Assembly: GCF_025950525.1 (NCBI RefSeq)
Contig: NZ_JAPDGS010000001.1
Location: 372,001-436,000, forward strand
Length of the DNA: 64,000 bases
Source of the DNA: Stagnihabitans lacustris
GTDB taxonomy: Bacteria; Pseudomonadota; Alphaproteobacteria; Rhodobacterales; Rhodobacteraceae
Reading direction: 5' to 3'
This document shows, in pieces, positions 7,358 to 16,236 of the stretch. Positions within the stretch are counted from its first letter, which is position 1. Each line of letters starts with the position of its first letter. The position numbers were made by a program, and so were the translations under genes. Below the pieces are notes generated by a model that worked only from the letters and a program-made list of their open reading frames with translations, was not told the origin of the DNA and ran no database searches.

Positions 7358-9340
7358 TCAGGTCCTTTCGGGGTTGGTTTGGGTCAGGTTGCGCGGCCAA
7401 TGCCTTTGGCTGACGCGGGCGGCCAGGCGCCCGGCCTCTGCGGGCAAGGACAGGATGAAATCGTCGGGCCGAACACCGGCGCGGGCCAAAAGCGCCGCGG
7501 CCTGCGGCCCATGGGCCAAGGCTTTCAGATGGGCAAAGGCATCGGCCACGAAATCGACCGCTGCCTTGTCTTGCGCCAAAAGCCGCGCGCCTTGCTCTGA
7601 CACGACCAAAGCCACCGCGTCGAACAGGACCGAGGGGCTGCCGTCCAGCTGCAGATCGGGCACCAGCCTTTGCCCCGAGGCCAAGTCGACCCCGCCGATC
7701 CGCGGCGCGATGATCTTGACGGCGAGGCCCTCGACCTCGGCGGCCTCCAGCACGGCAGTCAGTTCGGCATCGGGCGCGCCGTCGCTGACCAGAACGCCGA
7801 TGACGCGGCCCTTGACCGGCGGGACGCGGAACAGGATCGACAGCTGTGGCGAAAGCAGCGGCGGGGGCAGGGCTGCGGCCGTCGGGGCCGCCGCGCCCAG
7901 GCCCTCGGCCACGCGGCCGCCAAGGGTCTCGTCGATGCGGGCCAGACAATCCAGCATCCGCAGACGCACCGCGGCAAGTGTCACCTTGCCCAGTTCGAAC
8001 ACCAGGGCCGCGACGATATGATCTTGCTCGGTCAGGCTCTGCGAGCGCCAGAACATCAGCGCCTGTGACAGCGGATCGGCGAAGGGCCGCGGCCTTTGCT
8101 TCGACCCCGTGGCGCCCGGCTGGGTCGGAAAGACCGGCTCCGGCTCGGGCGCGAGGCTGTTCGGCTCATAGGTGACGCGGCCCTTGGGACGGCCCATCTG
8201 CATCATGCCATCGGCGTGGAAATTGCGCATCGGACAGCGCGGCGCGTTGATCGGCGTTTGCGCGAAATTCGCCGTCCCCAGCCGGGATTTCTGCGTGTCC
8301 AGATAGCTGAAAAGGCGACCTTGCAACAGGGGATCGTCGGAAAAATCCATGCCGGGCAGCAGGTTGGAGGGCAGGAAGGCCACTTGCTCGACCTCGGCGA
8401 AATGGTTGTCGGGATTGCGGTTCAAGGTCATCGTGCCGATGGTGATGGGCGCAACCAGCTCTTCGGGGATCAACTTGGTGGGGTCCAGAATGTCGAAGGG
8501 CAGCGCCGCAGCCTCGGCTTCGGTCAGAACCTGGATGGCAAGGTCCCAGGCCGGAAAGTCGCCTGTCTCGATCGCCTCCCACAGGTCGCGGCGGTGGAAA
8601 TCGGGATCGGCGCCGGCAAGTTTCACCGCCTCGTCCCACAGATGCGACTGAAGCCCCAGATGCGGTTTCCACAGGAACTTGACGAAATGCGCCTCGCCTG
8701 CCGCATTGATCAGGCGGAAAGCGTGCACCCCAAAGCCCTCCATCATCCGCAGGCTGCGCGGCAAGGCGCGATCCGACATGACCCAAAGGATCATGTGCAG
8801 CGACTCCGGCATCAGCGAGATGAAGTCCCAAAACGTGTCATGCGCGGATGAGGCCTGGGGGAAGCCCCGGTCCGCCTCGGGTTTGACGGCATGGACGAGG
8901 TCGGGGAACTTCATCGCGTCCTGGATGAAAAACACCGGCATGTTGTTGCCCACAAGGTCCCAATTCCCCTGATCGGTGTAGAATTTCACGGCGAATCCGC
9001 GGACGTCGCGGGCGGTGTCCTTGGACCCCTGCGACCCTGCTACGGTGGAAAATCGCGCAAACACAGGGACTTGGGTGCCCGCCTTTTGGAACAACCCGGC
9101 CGAGGTCAGTTCGGGGATGGCGCGGACACATTCAAAGACCCCATGGGCGCCTGTGCCGCGGGCATGGACGATGCGTTCGGGGATGCGTTCATGGTCGAAA
9201 TGAAAGAGCTTTTCGCGCAGGAGGAAATCCTCCATCAGCACCGGCCCCCGCGCCCCGGCCCTGAGGCTGGAATGGAGGGTCGGGATGGGGCGGCCGTGAT
9301 CGGTGGTGAAGGGTGTGTCCAAATCAGAACTCCTTGGCAT
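7358..9340 (-). CDS. katE: Large-subunit catalase (HPII/KatE type)
   Basis: This is a monofunctional haem catalase that dismutates hydrogen peroxide, about 660 residues long. The catalytic His is in RIVHARGTG (about residue 59), the distal Asn in VGNNMPVFFIQDA and the proximal haem Tyr in RLFSYLDTQKSRLG. The C-terminal 150 residues form the extra flavodoxin/GATase-like domain that marks large-subunit catalases (GVLVSDGAPDAELTAVLEA). The start is uncertain. The ATG at 9340 overlaps the regulator gene upstream and has a poor ribosome site, while an in-frame TTG at 9322 sits seven bases after AAGGAG and just past the upstream stop. It lies between a Crp/Fnr regulator and a ferritin-like gene in one operon. 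Confidence 0.95.
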   Translation of the reverse strand: MPRSSDLDTPFTTDHGRPIPTLHSSLRAGARGPVLMEDFLLREKLFHFDHERIPERIVHARGTGAHGVFECVRAIPELTSAGLFQKAGTQVPVFARFSTVAGSQGSKDTARDVRGFAVKFYTDQGNWDLVGNNMPVFFIQDAMKFPDLVHAVKPEADRGFPQASSAHDTFWDFISLMPESLHMILWVMSDRALPRSLRMMEGFGVHAFRLINAAGEAHFVKFLWKPHLGLQSHLWDEAVKLAGADPDFHRRDLWEAIETGDFPAWDLAIQVLTEAEAAALPFDILDPTKLIPEELVAPITIGTMTLNRNPDNHFAEVEQVAFLPSNLLPGMDFSDDPLLQGRLFSYLDTQKSRLGTANFAQTPINAPRCPMRNFHADGMMQMGRPKGRVTYEPNSLAPEPEPVFPTQPGATGSKQRPRPFADPLSQALMFWRSQSLTEQDHIVAALVFELGKVTLAAVRLRMLDCLARIDETLGGRVAEGLGAAAPTAAALPPPLLSPQLSILFRVPPVKGRVIGVLVSDGAPDAELTAVLEAAEVEGLAVKIIAPRIGGVDLASGQRLVPDLQLDGSPSVLFDAVALVVSEQGARLLAQDKAAVDFVADAFAHLKALAHGPQAAALLARAGVRPDDFILSLPAEAGRLAARVSQRHWPRNLTQTNPERT

Positions 9341-10052
9341 GCGGTGAGGGAAAAGGCAGGCAATGTGGCGGGTCAAGATAATGCGGGTCGAATTGGGCCA
9401 GATTGGCCAATTTGATCGGGTCAGTGATGTCAACGCGGCCAAATCGGAAAAGACAAAGCGACATTTCGCGCAGATCTTTCAGGACCCGGTTGATATGAAC
9501 GCTGGACAATCCGCAAATCTCGGAGAGGTCGGATTGCGTCAGGGGCAGGCGAAAGGAGTGACCATTCGACTGGCCGATTTTAAGCAAGCGGATATTCATT
9601 TCGCACAGGAAATGGGCAAGCCGCGCCCGGGCGGACAGACGGCCCTGACGAAAGATCCATTGTCGGTGAATTGCCGCCTCCATCAGGCCGATCGACCACA
9701 GCTTGCGCGTCAGATCGGGATGGGCGCCCAAGGCCTCCCACAGGCCGTGGGAGTCGATCAGGGCAAGGCGGGTTGTCGAAATCGTTGCAATATCATGTTC
9801 ATGCTGACGTGGGGGTGGGGCGCAGAGGTCGATGAAGTCGCCTGGAATCTGCAGCGCGACGACTTGTCTTTGCCCCAGGTGGTCGTCGATATGGCGGCTG
9901 ACAAAGCCGTCCAGCAAAAGCGCCATATGCCCGGGATGCAAGGCGCGCTCTCGCAAATCGACGCGCGCCGGAACGTGGATTATATCCTTGACCAACCCCG
10001 AGATGATTGGACGATTCAGGCTTCCGACGCTTTGGGCGAGGATGGTTTCCAT
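9324..10052 (-). CDS. Crp/Fnr-family regulator heading the catalase operon
   Basis: This 242-residue protein has an N-terminal cyclic-nucleotide-binding-like beta barrel and a C-terminal helix-turn-helix (LTQSDLSEICGLSSVHINRV, about 174-193). There is no cysteine cluster for an Fnr-type iron-sulfur centre. The recognition helix carries VHINR in place of the E-x2-SR of classical Fnr. It overlaps or abuts the catalase start, so it is co-transcribed with the genes it may control. The regulator at 30188 belongs to the same subgroup. Confidence 0.88.
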   Translation of the reverse strand: METILAQSVGSLNRPIISGLVKDIIHVPARVDLRERALHPGHMALLLDGFVSRHIDDHLGQRQVVALQIPGDFIDLCAPPPRQHEHDIATISTTRLALIDSHGLWEALGAHPDLTRKLWSIGLMEAAIHRQWIFRQGRLSARARLAHFLCEMNIRLLKIGQSNGHSFRLPLTQSDLSEICGLSSVHINRVLKDLREMSLCLFRFGRVDITDPIKLANLAQFDPHYLDPPHCLPFPSPHAKEF

Positions 10053-10184
10053 TTATATTTCTGGATTGATTCGTTGCGCGTATATCATGGTTAAATTGTA
10101 GCATGATGCCGGATTTAATCAGCGCAATTCGTGGTAACAAATGTTAAGTGTGGGCGGATTTCGCGGCCAAGACCGGCCGTGAAA

Positions 10185-11063
10185 TCAGCGCAGGTTCAGA
10201 TATCCGGCAAGGCCCTTGGGGGCATATAGCGTCACAAGGATGGCCAGCACGCCAAGGCCGGCAAAAGCGGCTCCGGGGGCAAAGGACAGGGTCTCGCGCA
10301 GGATGGCCCAAAGGGCGATGCCCAGGACCGGCCCCCAGGCGCGGCCAAGCCCGCCGATCAAGACGACGAAGACCACCGTCGCCAACCGCGTCATGTCGAA
10401 GGCGGCAGAGGGGGTGATGAACAGTGTGGTCAAAAAGCCCAAGGCCCCCGCCGCCCCCGCGACCGTGGCCGAAGCCGCAAAGACCGCGACCCGCAGCGGG
10501 CCAGCGGCAAGGCCCATGGCGCGGGCCGCGACCTCGTCGTCACGCAGCGCCCGCAGGTGCAGGGCGAAGCCGCCCAGACCGCGCGCGAGGGCGAAACTGA
10601 CCAGCAGGGCCAGGCCCAGGGCCAGCCAGAAGGCCACCGGCCCCATCCATGCGCGGTTCAAGGCGCGCGCGGCGCGCAACGGCAGGCCGGAACTGCCTCC
10701 GAAAACATCCAGGCGCGCGATCGCAAGGCGCAGGGCCTCGGCCAGGGCCCAAAGCCCGACGGCAAAGCCGGGGCCGCGCAGGCGCAGGACCAGGGGCGAC
10801 ACCAAGACCCCCGCCAGGCCCGCGATCAGGCCCGCCAGCGGCAGCGCGGCCCAAGGGTGGATGCCGCCCGCCGACAGGACAAAAAGCGCATATCCGCCAA
10901 TGGCATAAAAGGCGTGATGGCCCAGCGACAGCATCCCCGCAGGCCCCGCGACCATGTTCCAGGACTGCGCAAAGGCCAGCAGGATCAAAAGCTCTGTCCC
11001 CCGGGCCAGCAGGCCCCCGGACAGGATCAGCGGCGCCAGGGCCAAGAGGAAAAGGACCCTCAT
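10185..11063 (-). CDS. Branched-chain-type ABC transporter permease (LivM-like)
   Basis: This 292-residue inner-membrane permease has about eight hydrophobic helices and the LivM landmarks AFAQSWNMVAGPAGMLSLGH near the N-terminus and LRDDEVAARAMGL for the ATPase contact loop. The ATG at 11063 overlaps the LivH-like stop (ATGA). It is the last gene of a five-gene importer operon. The substrate is not evident; this family carries amino acids, urea and amides. Confidence 0.92.
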   Translation of the reverse strand: MRVLFLLALAPLILSGGLLARGTELLILLAFAQSWNMVAGPAGMLSLGHHAFYAIGGYALFVLSAGGIHPWAALPLAGLIAGLAGVLVSPLVLRLRGPGFAVGLWALAEALRLAIARLDVFGGSSGLPLRAARALNRAWMGPVAFWLALGLALLVSFALARGLGGFALHLRALRDDEVAARAMGLAAGPLRVAVFAASATVAGAAGALGFLTTLFITPSAAFDMTRLATVVFVVLIGGLGRAWGPVLGIALWAILRETLSFAPGAAFAGLGVLAILVTLYAPKGLAGYLNLR

Positions 11064-11893
11064 CGCGGGGCCCCCTCGGGACGCAGCAACAGGACCGCCA
11101 CCAACAGAAGATGGCCGTAAAGCAGCCCCGCCCCCGGGTCGAGGCGAAAGCTGACCGCATGGATCAGACCCAGCGCCAGGGCCCCGGCAAAGTTGGCCCA
11201 AAGCCGCCCCATCCCGCCGATCACCGCGACCTGAAAGGCGATCAACAGCCGCTCGCCGCCGGCAAAGGGCGTGACCGCGCCCCGCAGCGCCAGCGCGATC
11301 CCCGCCACCGCGGCCAGCGCCACCGACAGCCCCATGACCCAGGACCGCACGCGACCCGCATCGGCACCAAAAAGCGCAACCGCACGGGCGTTTTCGGCCG
11401 TGGCACGGATGACGCGGCCGCGGTCGCTGTGGTGCAGCAGGCCCCAGGTGGCCGCGAAAAGCCCCACCGCCAGCCCCAACGTCGCCAGCGGCACCAGGCC
11501 CAACGACAGGCCGCCCAGCGACACGGCGGCGGTGGAAGCCTGGGTCTGCAAGCCCCGCGCACCCGGGCCAAAGGCTTGTTCCAGCAGGGTTTGCACCACG
11601 ACCGACAGGCCAAAGCTGACCAGCATCGGCCGCATCGGATCGCCCATCACGCGGTCCAGAAGCCAGCGTTGCAGCGCCCAGCCCAGACCAAAGGCCAGCA
11701 CCGGAACCAGCGCCAGCACGACCCACAACGGCAGGTGATCGGACAGGGCCAGGGCCGCGAAGGCGCCCGCTATCGCAAGATCTCCATGCGCCAGTTGCGC
11801 CACCCGCATGACGCCGAAACACAACGACAGCCCAAGGCCGAACAGCGCGTAAAGCCCGCCCAGAAGGAGGCCATTGGCCAGGGTCTCGGTCAT
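11060..11893 (-). CDS. Branched-chain-type ABC transporter permease (LivH-like)
   Basis: This 277-residue permease starts with GLLLGGLYALFGLGLSLCFG, the usual LivH opening, and carries the EAA-like loop RATAENARAVALFGAD. It has about eight membrane helices. It overlaps the LivF-like gene by four bases and the LivM-like gene by four bases. It should form the channel with the LivM-like partner. Confidence 0.92.
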   Translation of the reverse strand: MTETLANGLLLGGLYALFGLGLSLCFGVMRVAQLAHGDLAIAGAFAALALSDHLPLWVVLALVPVLAFGLGWALQRWLLDRVMGDPMRPMLVSFGLSVVVQTLLEQAFGPGARGLQTQASTAAVSLGGLSLGLVPLATLGLAVGLFAATWGLLHHSDRGRVIRATAENARAVALFGADAGRVRSWVMGLSVALAAVAGIALALRGAVTPFAGGERLLIAFQVAVIGGMGRLWANFAGALALGLIHAVSFRLDPGAGLLYGHLLLVAVLLLRPEGAPR

Positions 11894-12492
11894 GCGGCCT
11901 CCAGGTTCAGGCTTCGGTGGCGGCCGTTGGGCAGGGCGCCCGCCACGATCAGCGCCATGCCCTCAGAGGCCAGCACGTCCAGAACCTGATGGATCTGACC
12001 GGCAACCAGGGGCGACAGGCCGGTCGTCACCTCGTCCACCAGCAAAAGCGCGGGGTTGGCCAAAAGCGCGCGCCCCAGCGTCAGCATCTGTGCCTGACCA
12101 CCCGAGATGCGCGCGGCAGGCCGGTGGCCCAGGGTGCGCAGGTCGGGGAACAGCGCCCAGACCCGCTTTGGCGTCCAGGGGCCGGGGCGGGCCAGGCGAG
12201 CGCCCAGGGCCAGGTTCTCGGCCACAGTCAGGGTGGCGAAAATCCCGCCCTCGGCGCAAAGCGCGATCCCGGCGCGGGCGCGGGCGGCGGCATCCAGCGT
12301 CAGCAGGTCGCGGGCCTGAAAGCGCATCGCTTCGGCCTTGGTGGGCGCCAGGCCCGCAATGCCGCGCAACAGCGTCGACTTGCCGACGCCGCGCGGGCCG
12401 GTCAGCGCCAGGCACTCCCCCGCGGTGAGGGTCAAGTTCAGGCCCGTCAGGGCTCCGGCGGTCAAGCCCTTGATGTGCAAGACTTCACCCAA
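11890..12492 (-). CDS. Branched-chain-type ABC transporter ATPase (LivF-like), short
   Basis: This 200-residue ATPase has Walker A GPRGVGKST, signature ISGGQAQM and Walker B LLLVDEVT. LivF proteins are usually near 230-240 residues, so this copy is compact: the LivF C-terminus is trimmed and the usual switch His is not evident (LIVAGALPNGRH). It powers the importer with the LivG-like partner. It overlaps both neighbours by a few bases. Confidence 0.88.
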   Translation of the reverse strand: MGEVLHIKGLTAGALTGLNLTLTAGECLALTGPRGVGKSTLLRGIAGLAPTKAEAMRFQARDLLTLDAAARARAGIALCAEGGIFATLTVAENLALGARLARPGPWTPKRVWALFPDLRTLGHRPAARISGGQAQMLTLGRALLANPALLLVDEVTTGLSPLVAGQIHQVLDVLASEGMALIVAGALPNGRHRSLNLEAA

Positions 12493-13150
12493 GATAGATC
12501 TCCTGCACCAGGGGATCGGCTGCGACCAGGCCGGGCAGCCCCTCGACCCGTTTGCGCCCGTGGTCCAGCAGCATCAGCCGGTCACAGACCGCGCAAAGGT
12601 CGGATATCGCATGTTCGACCCAGATCACCGCCAGGTCCGGCCGCCGCAGCCCGGCAATCAGGGTGATCATCGCCTGACGCTCTGACCCCGACAGCCCGCC
12701 CAGAACCTCGTCCAAAAGCAGGACCTTGGGCCGCAGCGCCAGGGCCTTGGCCAGCTCCAGTCGCCTTGCATCGGCCAGGCCCAAATCGGCGCCCAGCCGG
12801 TGGCGCAGGTCATAAAGCCCCAGCGGACGCAGCAGCGCAGTCCCGCCCACCAGCGCCAGGTGGTCGCTGACCGTCAGGCTGGCAAAGGGGCGCGGCGCCT
12901 GAAAGGCCCGGGCGATCCCGGCGCGCACGCGGGCCACCAGCCCCAGGCCCGTCACGTCGCGCCCTTGTAACAGGATGCGCCCACCCTGCGCCCGCAGAGT
13001 CCCGGCCAACAGGTCAAAGAGCGTGCTTTTGCCCGCGCCATTCGGGCCGATCAGGCCCAACCACTCTCCGCCCTTGACCGCAAAGGACAGGTCATCGACC
13101 ACAAGCCGACCGTCATGACGGCGCGACAGATGCGCGACCTGCAGCATCAT
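12485..13150 (-). CDS. Branched-chain-type ABC transporter ATPase (LivG-like) with degenerate signature
   Basis: This 221-residue ATPase has a clear Walker A (GPNGAGKST), Walker B (KVLLLDEVLGGL) and switch His (VIWVEHAI). The family signature, normally like LPYGxQRRLE, reads LGLADARRLE, so the SxGQ core is lost. LivG is usually about 255 residues and this one is shorter. In heterodimeric ATPases one degenerate site is tolerated. The four-base overlap with the binding-protein gene supports one operon. Confidence 0.88.
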   Translation of the reverse strand: MMLQVAHLSRRHDGRLVVDDLSFAVKGGEWLGLIGPNGAGKSTLFDLLAGTLRAQGGRILLQGRDVTGLGLVARVRAGIARAFQAPRPFASLTVSDHLALVGGTALLRPLGLYDLRHRLGADLGLADARRLELAKALALRPKVLLLDEVLGGLSGSERQAMITLIAGLRRPDLAVIWVEHAISDLCAVCDRLMLLDHGRKRVEGLPGLVAADPLVQEIYLG

Positions 13151-14412
13151 GGAACCGGCAGGGCAAGGGTCTCGCCGTCCGGGGTCAGGCCGGGGGCGAA
13201 ATGGGTTTCGGTGATGTGCAGGTCATAGGCAAAGCGCTTGGCCCTGCGCCATTGCCCGCCCGCCACGGCGGTTTGCGCGACATTCGGGATGGGCGAGCCC
13301 GCCCAATCCACCCGCCCGACGACCGTATCCAGCGTCATCCCGGCAATCGCCGCCCGCACCGCCGCCCGGTCCTTTGGCGCGCCCGAGGCCTTCAGGGCCG
13401 CGATCCCGGTTTCAAACAGGGCATGGGAATAGCCCAGCGTCTGCAGCCACTGCCGCCCCGTGTCTGCCTCATAGGCCCGCGCCAGCTCTGCCGCGCTTTG
13501 CCCGGTCAGCGACGACCGCCAGGGCATCTGCGGCGACCACCAGACCTCGGTTGTCATGCCCTCGCCGCGGGCGCCAAGCGCCTCGATGGCCGAGGGGAAC
13601 AGGAAGGCCGCCGCAAAGCTTGCCACCTTGGGGTGATAGCCCGCTTGCCCCGCCTGAGCCCAAAAGCTGGCCCAATGGGTCGCAAAGCCAAAGCCGGTGA
13701 CGATGTCGGCCCCGGCCTGCTGGAACTGGCTGACCTGGGCTGCAAAGTCGGTCGTGTCGATCTGGTATAGCCCGCCCGGCGTCCGCCGATAGCCCGCCCC
13801 GGCCATCAGGGCAGGCAGGCCAAGCGCAGGGTCCGAAAAGGCCCGCCCCGCCGCGTTGTCGAAGTAGAAATCCCCCACCTGGCGGTTTGTGGCCACCTGA
13901 TCCCACATCCGGACAAAGGTCCCAAGCGCCGCGTCCACGCCCCAGAAAAAGGTGAAGGACCAGGGAAACCCAGCCTCTGGCGTCGCGCCGCGGCCGTAGA
14001 CCCAGGCCTGCCAGGGGCCCATGGTGCTGATGGCCGGTATCCCTGCCATATCCGACATCTCGCCGGTGACGATCGAGGCATCCAGGTCCTGCACCAAAAG
14101 CAGATCGACATTCTCGCGCAGGATCAGATCTGCCCCCACCTCGGACGAGCGGTTGGGGTTGCTTTCGTTGTCGCGGGACAGGATCTCGACCTCATGGGTC
14201 ACGCCCCCCACGGTCAACCCCGCCGCCAAAAGCCCGCGCACCTGGGTCAGCATCCAGGGGTCCGCGGTCCCGAATTCGGCCCGCGGGCCTGAAAGCGCGC
14301 TGATATAGCCGATGCGAACCCGCCGGCTTTCCGCCCGCACCAGCCCGGGGGCGGCCAGAAGCCCCCCTGTCGCAAGCGCTTTGGTCAACAGGGTGCGGCG
14401 GGTGAACGACAT
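13147..14412 (-). CDS. Branched-chain-type ABC transporter substrate-binding protein
   Basis: This 421-residue periplasmic binding protein of the type I (LivJ/UrtA-like) fold begins with a Tat-like leader (FTRRTLL, hydrophobic stretch, then VRA). The mature start VRIGYISALSGPRAEFG is the typical first strand and ligand loop. It is the first gene of the importer operon, 62 bp downstream of the dyad at 14475. The ligand cannot be read from the sequence. Confidence 0.9.
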   Translation of the reverse strand: MSFTRRTLLTKALATGGLLAAPGLVRAESRRVRIGYISALSGPRAEFGTADPWMLTQVRGLLAAGLTVGGVTHEVEILSRDNESNPNRSSEVGADLILRENVDLLLVQDLDASIVTGEMSDMAGIPAISTMGPWQAWVYGRGATPEAGFPWSFTFFWGVDAALGTFVRMWDQVATNRQVGDFYFDNAAGRAFSDPALGLPALMAGAGYRRTPGGLYQIDTTDFAAQVSQFQQAGADIVTGFGFATHWASFWAQAGQAGYHPKVASFAAAFLFPSAIEALGARGEGMTTEVWWSPQMPWRSSLTGQSAAELARAYEADTGRQWLQTLGYSHALFETGIAALKASGAPKDRAAVRAAIAGMTLDTVVGRVDWAGSPIPNVAQTAVAGGQWRRAKRFAYDLHITETHFAPGLTPDGETLALPVP

Positions 14413-14474
14413 CTGTGGCTCTTTGTCATGGGGACCAGGGAGCCATTGATGACAAGAAAGCCAAGCCCATAAAA

Positions 14475-14490
14475 TAGTAGGTTCCTACTA
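14475..14490. promoter_or_regulatory. Dyad operator upstream of the ABC importer operon
   Basis: The perfect palindrome TAGTAGGTTCCTACTA covers the stop codon of the LuxR-type gene. It lies 62 bp before the binding-protein start, next to a TATTTTAT stretch on the minus strand that could be a -10 region. A dyad of this kind is a likely binding site for the adjacent LuxR-type regulator. Confidence 0.6.
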
Positions 14491-15432
14491 GGATGGGGCC
14501 GATAACCGCTGCGTCAATTCCATTTTGCCACGCACGCCGGTCTTGCGGTAAATGCTGGAAATCTGATTGCGCACGGTATGGGGCGACACATTCAACCGCA
14601 GCGCGATATCCGCCATCGTCAGGCCGGTCAGGTAAAGTTCGGCCACCCTGGTTTCCTGCGGGGCCAGCCGGTCCCACAGGCCCGGGCGCGATTGCCGGAT
14701 CAGCACGAGGTCACTGCCATAGGGCGCCGAGGTCAGGGAAATCGCCGCCCCGCTCCAGCGCGCCTGACCCATGGCCAGGGCGGTCAGCACCGATTTCAGC
14801 CGGCGCGGCGACAGCGGCTCGGAGGCCAGGGCCGCGCGAAAGCCGCGCGTCGCCCGCACGATCTGCGCCGCGCCATCCACCAAAGCCGCCTCTCCGCCCA
14901 AGGGGGTCAGCCGCCGCATCTCGCCGCGCAGGGCCAGCGACAGGCTTTGTTCCAGATGCCGGATGATGATGCGGAAATCGGCGATTTCCTCGGCCGAGAA
15001 GTCCGGCCCGGCAAAGCGGTACAGCGACATGAAGAAGTTGTAGCTTGACCCCTCGCTAAGCCGGCAATGGGCGTTCATCGTGGATTTCAGGCCGAATTCC
15101 GCGGCAAAGTCGCGCCACTCGGGGCGGATCAAGGCCTGATGGCTGGAAATCGCCATCGAAAAGACCGGCAGGTTGCGGCCATGGCGGATGAAAGGGTCCA
15201 CGGCCAGGACCGGACGCACGGCCTCTTCGAAGTGGCCGGGCAGGCCCTGGGTGACAGAGCGCACAAGGTTGATCTGCCCGCCCGAGAAGTTCGACCACCC
15301 CCACCAGGCCGCGTCAAAGGGCGTGATGTCACGCAGGGCATCGGCCATCTGGGCCTGGTGATCGGCTGCGGCCTTGTCCATCGCGCTGGTCGTCAGGCGC
15401 AAGACAAGGTCGCTCAGGTCTGCCGTCTGCAT
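14488..15432 (-). CDS. LuxR-type regulator upstream of the ABC importer
   Basis: This 314-residue protein has a C-terminal LuxR/GerE helix-turn-helix (LAPQETRVAELYLTGLTMAD, then LNVSPHTVRNQISSIYRKTG). The first 200 residues have no receiver domain and no clear autoinducer pocket, so they are probably a ligand-sensing domain of unknown type. It is 75 bp upstream of and co-directional with the importer genes and is probably their activator. Confidence 0.88.
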   Translation of the reverse strand: MQTADLSDLVLRLTTSAMDKAAADHQAQMADALRDITPFDAAWWGWSNFSGGQINLVRSVTQGLPGHFEEAVRPVLAVDPFIRHGRNLPVFSMAISSHQALIRPEWRDFAAEFGLKSTMNAHCRLSEGSSYNFFMSLYRFAGPDFSAEEIADFRIIIRHLEQSLSLALRGEMRRLTPLGGEAALVDGAAQIVRATRGFRAALASEPLSPRRLKSVLTALAMGQARWSGAAISLTSAPYGSDLVLIRQSRPGLWDRLAPQETRVAELYLTGLTMADIALRLNVSPHTVRNQISSIYRKTGVRGKMELTQRLSAPS

Positions 15433-15519
15433 CGCGCCTCCATCTTGCGCCGCCGGTTTCGGGTCAACCGGCTGCGCAAGACGTCGAACGGTTCGGACGG
15501 CGCGGTCAAGGGCTTTCGC

Positions 15520-16053
15520 TTATCCCGCCAGGGCCTTGCGGCGGCGGCGCGCCACCACGCCGGCCAGCCCCATCATCGGCGCCAACAGCAGACCGGCCGC
15601 GGGCAGCGGCACGGCGACCGGATCGGTGCGGAACGACAAGGTGATGCCGACGTCATCCGAAATCCCGTCCTGGAAATAGATCGAAAAGACCGAGCCCATC
15701 AGGAAGGTCCCACCCGTCAGGAAGCCGATTCCGGCCGCGGCCGTGCCATCCGACGAGACCGGGTTGAAAAACCCGGTCGGCGGCAAGGTCAGGCCAAAGC
15801 GGATGTCGCGCAAATCGGCTTCGGTGTTGTTTCCGGTGCCCGACAACGAGAAGGCGTCGATCATCAGATCCTCGAGCGCGGTAAAGCGGAACTCCAGCGT
15901 GTCACCGGGCCGGATGACCTCGGCGCCGGTGAAGGTCTGGTTGGCGGTCAGGGCGTTCAGCCGCAGAATGGTGGCGGCCTGGGAACAGACCGGAAAGAAG
16001 ATCGCCGTGGCGGTGGCCGTGGCGAGGAGAAAAGCTTTACCATGTGACAACAT
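15520..16053 (-). CDS. Exported protein with VPLPA C-terminal sorting tail
   Basis: This 177-residue protein starts at the ATG at 16053, which gives a signal peptide ending near CSQAA. A beta-rich middle (RPGDTLEFRFTALEDL) follows. The tail is VPLPAAGLLLAP, then a hydrophobic helix and ARRRRK, which is the tripartite VPLPA-CTERM signal cleaved by exosortase D-type enzymes in Rhodobacterales. It is likely displayed on the surface or bound in exopolymer. No exosortase gene is in the window. Confidence 0.88.
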   Translation of the reverse strand: MLSHGKAFLLATATATAIFFPVCSQAATILRLNALTANQTFTGAEVIRPGDTLEFRFTALEDLMIDAFSLSGTGNNTEADLRDIRFGLTLPPTGFFNPVSSDGTAAAGIGFLTGGTFLMGSVFSIYFQDGISDDVGITLSFRTDPVAVPLPAAGLLLAPMMGLAGVVARRRRKALAG

Positions 16054-16185
16054 GTCAAGATCCTTGGTGAAGGGGGACGACCAGTGCAAAACTCTCTGGT
16101 CTTTGCCACTTTGGCCAAAGCCATGGCGATGCGTGCTAACCTGGGACAGGGTGGGGCGCCTTGGGTGGCCTTTGGGTCAAATGAC

Positions 16186-16211
16186 TTTGGCCCGCATCGC
16201 TGCGGGCCAAA
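16186..16211 (-). terminator. Hairpin downstream of the DUF481 gene
   Basis: A perfect 10-bp inverted repeat (TTTGGCCCGC, six-base loop, complement) lies 25 bp past the stop of the minus-strand DUF481 gene. There is no long T-run, so it is a likely but imperfect terminator. Confidence 0.55.
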
Positions 16212-16236
16212 TGATTTCGCGTCAGGGGACCTGCGG

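Noticed and set aside
10109-10122. A CTRAY-type site upstream of the catalase-operon regulator
   Set aside because: Only the ATCAG half is present; the other half matches at two of five positions.
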